This document shows, piece by piece, positions 7,146 through 11,031 of a stretch of 11,031 bases of DNA. The translations under genes and the position numbers were made by a program. The notes below the pieces were generated by a model that saw only the letters and a program-made list of their open reading frames with translations, searched no databases and had not been told where the DNA came from. Position 1 is the stretch's first letter. Each line of letters begins with the position of its first letter. Source of the DNA: Candidatus Magasanikiibacteriota bacterium (GTDB lineage Bacteria > Patescibacteriota > Patescibacteriia > Magasanikbacterales > UBA922); NCBI GenBank assembly GCA_023246565.1, contig JAHFIE010000038.1, positions 1-11,031 of the forward strand, read 5' to 3'.

Positions 7146-7403
7146 CTATTTTAAACGTCTTTTTATCCATTTTTTCTTGACCAAACCGAGTGAAAGTGTG
7201 GATAACAAAAAACCAACCACAGGTACAACCGCGTTTAACCATGGTTTAGCCACTCCAATGACAAAAAGGAATAAGACGATTAACAAATATGTTAAAAAAG
7301 CAATACTCATACGTCGAGTAAAACTGATTTCCCAAGCCTTGTCCATTTCAACACGAGTATTGCGTTCTTTGATGATTTTTATTTCTTCTGAAACATCGGA
7401 CAT
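7146..7403 (-). CDS. Small two-helix membrane protein, function unknown
   Basis: 85 residues from ATG 7403 (MSDVSEEIKIIKERNTRVE). A charged N-terminal helix (to about residue 31, FTRR) leads into two membrane helices, about 33-51 (IAFLTYLLIVLFLFVIGVA) and 56-74 (LNAVVPVVGFLLSTLSLGL), and a basic tail KKKWIKRRLK. The PWLNAVVP turn between the helices is distinctive. I recognise the pattern as a conserved small membrane protein without known function. The positive-inside rule puts both ends in the cytoplasm. A TTG start at 7430 was rejected. The gene is single: the next gene downstream has its own promoter, and upstream lies a divergent small RNA. Confidence 0.72.
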   Translation of the reverse strand: MSDVSEEIKIIKERNTRVEMDKAWEISFTRRMSIAFLTYLLIVLFLFVIGVAKPWLNAVVPVVGFLLSTLSLGLVKKKWIKRRLK

Positions 7404-7415
7404 AATTTGTATACT

Positions 7416-7444
7416 ACTATATATAATCAAAGACTAACTGTTGA
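7416..7444 (-). promoter_or_regulatory. Possible promoter for the two-helix protein, overlapping the divergent sRNA promoter
   Basis: Minus strand: TCAACA (7444-7439), 17-nt spacer, TATAGT (7421-7416). The start site would fall 5-8 nt before ATG 7403. A further TATACA at 7413-7408 is an alternative -10 without a good -35. The -35 overlaps the plus-strand TTGACA at 7441-7446 by four bases. Confidence 0.35.
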
Positions 7445-7469
7445 CACTAATATTCTAACATGATAGAAT
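7441..7469 (+). promoter_or_regulatory. Strong extended -10 promoter on the plus strand
   Basis: TTGACA (7441-7446, perfect), a 17-nt spacer ending in TGA, which gives an extended -10 TGn, then TAGAAT (7464-7469, one mismatch from TATAAT). It is among the two best promoters in the window and the only clear one on the plus strand. Expected start about 7476-7477. Confidence 0.75.
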
Positions 7470-7475
7470 ACATTT

Positions 7476-7547
7476 TAGAAGTTCATCCTTCTGCCTTGTG
7501 CAGATGAGATTCCTCACCAGTGTTTTATTGGTGAGGTTATTTTTTTA
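7476..7547 (+). ncRNA. Predicted orphan small RNA, about 70 nt
   Basis: A near-consensus promoter ends at 7469 and a canonical intrinsic terminator ends at 7547, with nothing but about 35 nt between them. The body can fold in competing ways: AGAAG (7477-7481) with CTTCT (7488-7492); TTCATC (7482-7487) with GATGAG (7503-7508), with an inner TGC/GCA; or TCTGC (7490-7494) with GCAGA (7500-7504). No ORF fits inside: the only nearby ATG (7460) lies in the promoter. All annotated genes are on the other strand, so this is not a leader of a plus-strand gene. Its last about 11 nt are antisense to the end of the frameshifted toxin reading frame. The RNA family is not recognised. Confidence 0.6.
7512..7547 (+). 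terminator. Intrinsic terminator of the small RNA
   Basis: CCTCACCA (7512-7519) pairs perfectly with TGGTGAGG (7529-7536); two more pairs (G-U, U-A) can close the loop to GTTTT. It is followed at once by TTATTTTTTTATT. The U-tract exists only on the plus strand, so the element is directional. Confidence 0.85.
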
Positions 7548-7620
7548 TTAATACACACAGAGAATCTCGTAATTGTTCTGTTATTTCTTTCCTGACAAAT
7601 GCAAATTTGGTTTTTAACCT
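7537..7620 (-). pseudogene. Displaced C-terminus of the PemK-like toxin in the -1 frame
   Basis: The frame-0 sequence GCA AAA GGT TAA (7625-7614) ends the toxin. Re-reading one A gives AAA AGG TTA and continues for 27 residues, beginning RLKTKFAFVRKEITEQLRD and ending at TAA 7539-7537. The joint IDAK-RLK is the kind of sequence (IDSKRL) that I associate with this point in PemK proteins, and the amphipathic KEITEQLRDSL segment suits the family's final helix. The full protein would be 131 residues. One missing A in an A run explains the break. Mutation, an assembly error, or -1 slippage on AAA are all possible. Confidence 0.65.
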
Positions 7621-7931
7621 TTTGCGTCTATGTAGCGAGTTTGGGCAAGGCAAGCACATTGTTCTCTTCCGTTGTTATCTTCAAAAGATACATAGTAATC
7701 TCCTGTTCTACATGAGGATGTCAAAGGAATTACAAGACAAGCATCAGTATATACTTTTTGAATAATAATGACCGGACGTGAATAATTTTCGCCTTTTCCA
7801 TCTATTTCCGTAGCTATATTTTTTCCAAGATAAGCCCACCAAAGTTGTCCAACTTGAAAAAGAGGAAAATTGGTATAAAAGTTAATAGTTTTCTTCTTTT
7901 CGTTCCATTGGTCAAAATCTTTTTCCTCCAT
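7614..7931 (-). CDS. PemK/MazF-like endoribonuclease toxin, early stop from frameshift
   Basis: 105 residues from ATG 7931 (MEEKDFDQWNEKKK); ATG 7946 is an alternative start. The fold signatures of PemK/MazF mRNA interferases are present: WWAYLGKNIATEIDGKGENY with SRPVIIIQK (31-59), VIPLTSS (67-73) and LAQTRYID (95-102). The reading frame ends at ...DAKG just after this motif, where homologues usually continue with about 25-30 more residues, and the -1 frame supplies such a continuation (next entry). No antitoxin gene precedes it; the upstream neighbour is a 125-residue protein with no antitoxin features. The gene has its own near-perfect promoter. There is no Shine-Dalgarno at normal distance from either start. 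It may be a decayed, orphan, or recoded toxin. Confidence 0.75.
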   Translation of the reverse strand: MEEKDFDQWNEKKKTINFYTNFPLFQVGQLWWAYLGKNIATEIDGKGENYSRPVIIIQKVYTDACLVIPLTSSCRTGDYYVSFEDNNGREQCACLAQTRYIDAKG

Positions 7932-7940
7932 AATACAAAA

Positions 7941-7978
7941 AACCATTTATTGCTATGGTTCTAGGCCTCCTTAAATGG
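7941..7978 (-). promoter_or_regulatory. Toxin leader: orphan perfect Shine-Dalgarno with two exclusive hairpins
   Basis: On the minus strand AAGGAGG (7972-7966) is a full Shine-Dalgarno, the only one outside a coding region in this window, yet it lies 19 and 34 nt from the two possible toxin starts. Two inverted repeats compete: CCATTTA (7978-7972) with TAAATGG (7949-7943), which puts the AGGAGG in a loop, and AACCAT (7960-7955) with ATGGTT (7946-7941), which buries the ATG at 7946 and brings the Shine-Dalgarno nearer to ATG 7931. Confidence 0.4.
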
Positions 7979-8002
7979 CTTAGAAGTGAATTAGATAATC
8001 AA

Positions 8003-8031
8003 AGTATATCGTAATTTTTTTATTCTGTCAA
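8003..8031 (-). promoter_or_regulatory. Near-perfect promoter for the toxin gene
   Basis: Minus strand: TTGACA (8031-8026, perfect), 17-nt spacer, TATACT (8008-8003). Expected start near 7996, leaving a leader of about 50-65 nt. It separates the toxin from the leuS group of genes upstream. Confidence 0.7.
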
Positions 8032-8046
8032 TCGCTTTTTTATCCA

Positions 8047-8424
8047 CTAAAAATAACTTAAACCTTCCGGCGACTCATACTTAGTAATTTGTATCTGATA
8101 TTTCGGATCGTACACTTCAATAATTTTATATTTTCCTGAAGTCGTCTGATTTTCTTTCGTGGTTCCTGAAATGATTTGCTCAATCATAATTATCTTACCC
8201 CAATATAACCATTTACCTTGGATATTTTGAACCAAAAAACATCGTGTGGGTGCAGGATGATATATTCTCGCGCGAGGTTTATCTGCGAACTCAAAAATTT
8301 TATCACCAAGATCCTCAAGTTTAATAGGATTTTTTTGATGTTTTCCAAGATTTAATAAAACCTCTGGGAAACCCTGTTCAGTAGTAATTTGAAGTGTATC
8401 GTTGAGTTCAATAAAACTACCCAT
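8047..8424 (-). CDS. Conserved hypothetical protein, 125 residues
   Basis: Begins MGSFIELNDTLQITTEQGF. No signal peptide, membrane helix or catalytic motif is seen. Short hydrophobic stretches alternating with charges (RARIYHPAPTRCFLV, GKWLYWGKIIMIEQII, SGKYKIIEVYDPKYQI) suggest a mainly beta, soluble cytoplasmic domain. I recall similar proteins (MGSF...LNDTL...FEF.DKP..R.YH..P.R.FLV....GKWLYWG) in varied bacteria but know no function. It starts 14 nt after the DUF4440 gene, so it is probably in one operon with it and leuS. No Shine-Dalgarno: ATG 8424 follows a T-rich stretch ending TTTTGT, as at pilM. No terminator is visible between its TAG stop and the toxin promoter. Confidence 0.65.
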   Translation of the reverse strand: MGSFIELNDTLQITTEQGFPEVLLNLGKHQKNPIKLEDLGDKIFEFADKPRARIYHPAPTRCFLVQNIQGKWLYWGKIIMIEQIISGTTKENQTTSGKYKIIEVYDPKYQIQITKYESPEGLSYF

Positions 8425-8438
8425 ACAAAAAAATAATT

Positions 8439-8807
8439 TTATTCAACAACTGGAGTTCCTTGATGAAAACGAAGTTGCCAACCGTTTGAGGTTTTTACCC
8501 ACAAAGAACTTCTATTGGCGACCTCAATTTCTTCATATACAACTTCACTCACATAAGTAATGAGTACAACATTTTCGCTTATTTCGTGTACCCTAAAATT
8601 TTTTAACGGAAATTTCGCCTTGATTTCTTGTGGTGACGCTCCATGTAATGTATCATTCCGCTGATAAATTCGTCCCGAACGACCAAACTCAAAAAAATCC
8701 TGAGCCAAAATCGTATCCATGTAGGCACTATCAAAGCGAGTTTCAGCGCGCCACAATGATTCTTCAAGTTCTTTTAGTTTTTTGTAATCATGATTTGATA
8801 TATCCAT
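8439..8807 (-). CDS. DUF4440 / NTF2-like (SnoaL-like) protein
   Basis: 122 residues from ATG 8807 (MDISNHDYKKLKELEESLWR). The pattern is a helix LKELEESLWRAETRFDSAYMDTIL, then DFFEFGRSGRIYQR, a linker, VHEISENVVLITYVSEVV and a terminal SLWVKTSNGWQLRFHQGTP (each given in part), which is the cone-shaped NTF2-like fold of DUF4440. Members include small enzymes and ligand-binding proteins; the substrate here is unknown. The start lies 8 nt after the leuS stop, which indicates co-transcription. A longer in-frame start at 8885 would overlap leuS by about 70 nt and gives residues unlike the family, so it was rejected. Confidence 0.78.
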   Translation of the reverse strand: MDISNHDYKKLKELEESLWRAETRFDSAYMDTILAQDFFEFGRSGRIYQRNDTLHGASPQEIKAKFPLKNFRVHEISENVVLITYVSEVVYEEIEVANRSSLWVKTSNGWQLRFHQGTPVVE

Positions 8808-8815
8808 AATTATAT

Positions 8816-11031
8816 TTAAATCACAACACTCACCAACTTCCCTTTCACATAAATCACTTTTTTGGGCTCTCGCCCCTCGAGCCATTTCTGAACTTTTTCC
8901 GAGGACAAGACTATCTGTTTTATTTCTTCCTCAGAAATTTCCGCAGAAACCGTAAATTCATCACGCACTTTTCCATTAACTTGAACGACCACCGTGATAT
9001 GTAATTCTTTGGCCAATTCTGGATCATACTGCGGCCATGGAGCGTAGGCTACACTTCCTTCACCGCCGGTCAAAGACCACAGTTCTTCTGCAATATGTGG
9101 CGCGAATGGCGAAAGTAATGTGATGAATGTTTGATAGTCAAGCACATCAATTTTTTCTTCTTTCGTCATTTCATTACTCAATTCCATCAATTTCGCAATC
9201 GCAGTATTAAACCGCATACTTTCAATATCATCACTGATTTTCTTAATCGTCTGATGCAAAATGGTTTGTATTTTGTTATTTGTTATCTGTTTTCTGTTAT
9301 CTGATATCTGTTTTCTGTTTTCTGTTATTTTTTCCTGCAAATTCCAAACACGGTCTAAGAACCGACGAACCCCAACGAGTCCATTCGTATCCCACTCCAC
9401 TGCTTGATCAAACGGACCCATAAACATAATATACGCGCGCAAGGCATCCGCACCATATTGCTCCACCATTTCATCAGGATTTATAACATTACCCAAACTT
9501 TTACTCATCTTTTGGCCATCGTTCGCCAAAATCATGCCGTGACTAGTGCGTTTTTTGTATGGTTCACGCGTGGGCACGACCCCAATGTCGTACAAAAATT
9601 GATTCCAAAAACGCGAATACAACAAATGCAGAACCGTGTGTTCCATGCCGCCGTTGTACCAATCCACAGGCATGAAATACTGAATTTTGGGATTCAAATT
9701 TTTTATATATGATTCCAAAAAGGCAATCTTTTCTTCATCACGTTCATTCACACGGCCATCAGATTCATGATCGCGAAGGTAGATCAAATGACGTAAATTA
9801 TATTCCGGTGAAACCGTACGATACCAAAAACCCTGCAAATGTGCTGACTCGGTACGCACCAAATCAGCAATAGTCATTGGTTGTTCCACACCGGCCGTGG
9901 AGTAACTCACCATTTTACTGTTTTCTTCAAACACCGGAATCATTTCCACGCGTACATCACCGCGTTCAAATGTATGTCCGCCTTTATTTTCCGTAATCAA
10001 TGTATATCCCTCATCATTCAAATAAGCAAAAACTTTTTTGGTGTCACGTTCCCAATACATTACCGACACGGTTTTAAGCGGCAACCATAATCGCCCATTT
10101 AAACCATTCAACAACAGGCGATTGGCTGCGAAAATTGGTACGCCTTGTGCATCAAGTTCAGTGTAGATTTTTTTGAACGCTTCAAGATACATTGTATCTT
10201 TTTCCGTAACTTGAATTTCTGGTTTAAAACGAAAATCAGTTTCAGTAAAAAAATTCTGCGCGTTGTGCGGATCAGCATAGCGCAACCAATACCAACTTGA
10301 CCCGGCCCAATTGGGCATGGTATCTGTTTCTCGTCGCGCTGGCCCGCCACACTGCGGACATTTTGTATTCACCCAATCAGCCATTGGAGCCAAAGGTGAT
10401 TCGCCGGTGTCGGTTGGTAGATATTTTTCGACGTTTGGTAATGTCAGCGGGAGTTGATCTTCAGGAAGCGGAATCCAGCCTTTGCAATTTTCACAAAACA
10501 CTAACGGAATCGGCTCGCCCCAATATCGCTGGCGCGAAAAAACCCAGTCGCGGAGTTTGTAGTTTATTTGGCGTTTACCAATCCCCTTTTCTTCCAAATA
10601 CTGAATAATTTTTTCTTTGGCTTCTAAGGTTGAGAGTTCATTTAAGAAATTAGAATTGACTGATAAGCCGTCATTGGTAAAGGCTTCATAACCGATTTCC
10701 AATTGTTCGTCGGGAATTCCAACCGAATGACCGTATTTCTTAAATGACTGAATTTCCTTAAAATCATTAATTCTAAAAACTTTATTTTTCAAAACAATAA
10801 CATTGGTACTTCCCATACTGTCTGCATACCATGAACCGCCATCAACCGATGTCTCCAATAAATTCTCCGCAAGAAAAGAAATAAAATCTTCTTCTTTATC
10901 AGGGAGAACAATCACTTGAAAAAATTTACCCCAATCATCATCGGTTTTCTCTATTGCCACAGTCCCAAATTCACTTAGTCTAGAGACACAATCTTCCAAA
11001 AGGCTTTTTTCAATAACTAAATAGCGCGCAT
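8816..11031 (-). CDS. leuS: Leucyl-tRNA synthetase, C-terminal three quarters, with extra domains
   Basis: Partial: 737 codons are visible and the 5' end (HIGH motif, most of the editing domain) is beyond the right edge. The enzyme charges tRNA-Leu in the cytoplasm. Recognisable parts in order: the end of the editing domain (FTNDGLSVNS, about 10681-10652), LRDWVFSRQRYWGEPIP (10555-10505), a zinc domain with CENC and CPQC, AGSSWYWLRYADP, MPVDWYNGGMEHTVLHLLY, the KMSKS loop (QKMSKSLGN, 9497-9511 for KMSKS), the helical anticodon-binding domain, and a C-terminal domain (ITVVVQVNGKVRDEF...). The leucine-specific domain before KMSKS is absent or very short. Two extra segments and a tandem repeat are listed separately. 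All class I motifs within the window are intact, so I expect a functional enzyme. Confidence 0.9.
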   Translation of the reverse strand, partial: ARYLVIEKSLLEDCVSRLSEFGTVAIEKTDDDWGKFFQVIVLPDKEEDFISFLAENLLETSVDGGSWYADSMGSTNVIVLKNKVFRINDFKEIQSFKKYGHSVGIPDEQLEIGYEAFTNDGLSVNSNFLNELSTLEAKEKIIQYLEEKGIGKRQINYKLRDWVFSRQRYWGEPIPLVFCENCKGWIPLPEDQLPLTLPNVEKYLPTDTGESPLAPMADWVNTKCPQCGGPARRETDTMPNWAGSSWYWLRYADPHNAQNFFTETDFRFKPEIQVTEKDTMYLEAFKKIYTELDAQGVPIFAANRLLLNGLNGRLWLPLKTVSVMYWERDTKKVFAYLNDEGYTLITENKGGHTFERGDVRVEMIPVFEENSKMVSYSTAGVEQPMTIADLVRTESAHLQGFWYRTVSPEYNLRHLIYLRDHESDGRVNERDEEKIAFLESYIKNLNPKIQYFMPVDWYNGGMEHTVLHLLYSRFWNQFLYDIGVVPTREPYKKRTSHGMILANDGQKMSKSLGNVINPDEMVEQYGADALRAYIMFMGPFDQAVEWDTNGLVGVRRFLDRVWNLQEKITENRKQISDNRKQITNNKIQTILHQTIKKISDDIESMRFNTAIAKLMELSNEMTKEEKIDVLDYQTFITLLSPFAPHIAEELWSLTGGEGSVAYAPWPQYDPELAKELHITVVVQVNGKVRDEFTVSAEISEEEIKQIVLSSEKVQKWLEGREPKKVIYVKGKLVSVVI
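9266..9328 (-). repeat. Three in-frame 21-bp tandem repeats in leuS
   Basis: Three consecutive 21-bp units encode ITENRKQ, ISDNRKQ and ITNNKIQ. The first two differ at a few bases only. The stretch is AT-rich, uses AGA for Arg, and adds a polar helical segment just after the KMSKS-side catalytic domain, where the anticodon-binding helices begin. Confidence 0.8.
9686..10258 (-). other. About 180-residue insertion in LeuRS, nucleotidyltransferase-like
   Basis: Canonical LeuRS has about 20 residues between SSWYxxRY and the xxPVDxYxGGxEH motif; here there are about 200. The insert contains FKKIYTELDAQGVPIFAANR, LLLNGLNGRLWLPLK, KVFAYLNDEGYTLI and HTFERGDVRVEMIPVFEE. This order resembles LicD/MNT-like nucleotidyltransferase folds (a Gly-rich GTLLG segment, xxPxDxDIDI, then a helix, GY and a hydrophilic strand), but the catalytic Asp pair is replaced (LKTVSV). 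I infer a degenerate, binding-only domain. Confidence 0.4.
10691..11031 (-). other. Extra domain in the LeuRS editing region (partial)
   Basis: At least 113 residues, from the window edge to GIPDEQLE, sit where canonical LeuRS has the end of the CP1 editing domain. Features: ARYLVIEKSLLEDC, DDDWGKFFQVIVLP, SVDGGSWYADSMGSTNVIVL and KNKVFRIND, followed by a short helix and the return to family sequence at FTNDGLSVNS. Alternating strands and helices suggest a compact alpha/beta domain. I vaguely associate this type with CPR LeuRS but cannot name a family. Confidence 0.55.

Noticed and set aside
7460..7507. 15-codon plus-strand ORF (MIEYILEVHPSALCR) that could be a leader peptide before the terminator
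   Set aside because: Its ATG lies within the promoter spacer, upstream of the expected transcription start, and no plus-strand gene follows the terminator.
8808..8885. N-terminal extension of the DUF4440 protein (MARGARAQKSD...)
   Set aside because: It overlaps leuS and reads as an out-of-frame shadow of it; ATG 8807 gives the usual family length.

Overview
The window looks like a chromosomal stretch of a Candidate Phyla Radiation (Patescibacteria) bacterium. I infer this from the AT-rich sequence, the compact genes with short or overlapping junctions, the near absence of Shine-Dalgarno sites, several small proteins of types I associate with that group (a short coiled-coil protein, a two-helix membrane protein, a PemK-like toxin), a PilM with a long linker, and a leucyl-tRNA synthetase with extra domains. 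TGA serves as a stop (end of pilM) and does not interrupt any gene, so this is not a lineage with reassigned UGA. All identifications come from reading motifs; no database was searched.

Every protein gene lies on the minus strand. In order of transcription (right to left) the layout is: a partial leucyl-tRNA synthetase (8816-11031, 5' end outside the window), a DUF4440/NTF2-like protein, an unrecognised 125-residue protein, a PemK/MazF-like toxin with a frameshifted tail and its own strong promoter, a two-helix membrane protein, a promoter followed by a small coiled-coil protein, the ComEC membrane channel, a class I methyltransferase, a membrane-anchored metallo-beta-lactamase-fold protein resembling the C-terminal domain of ComEC, a secreted thrombospondin type 3 repeat protein with a C-terminal membrane anchor, PilM, a stand-alone response regulator receiver, a type IV pilin-like protein, and the start of a prepilin peptidase.

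The left two thirds (about 1-6812) read as a DNA-uptake/type IV pilus block. The pilin would be processed by the prepilin peptidase, PilM is the actin-like cytoplasmic part of the pilus alignment complex, and ComEC plus the separate metallo-beta-lactamase-fold protein would together supply what is one polypeptide in many bacteria. The receiver protein may tune pilus activity. Sigma-70-type promoters can be seen inside or just upstream of several genes (coiled-coil, TSP3, pilM, receiver). They mostly share the -10 hexamer TATACT and leave very short leaders.

The most unusual parts are on the right. At 7441-7547, on the otherwise silent plus strand, a near-consensus extended -10 promoter is followed about 70 nt later by a textbook intrinsic terminator, which is the signature of an orphan small RNA. 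The neighbouring toxin gene stops early at an A run, while the -1 frame carries on with 27 plausible C-terminal residues. The synthetase carries two extra segments, one of them resembling a degenerate nucleotidyltransferase fold, plus a 21-bp in-frame tandem repeat.
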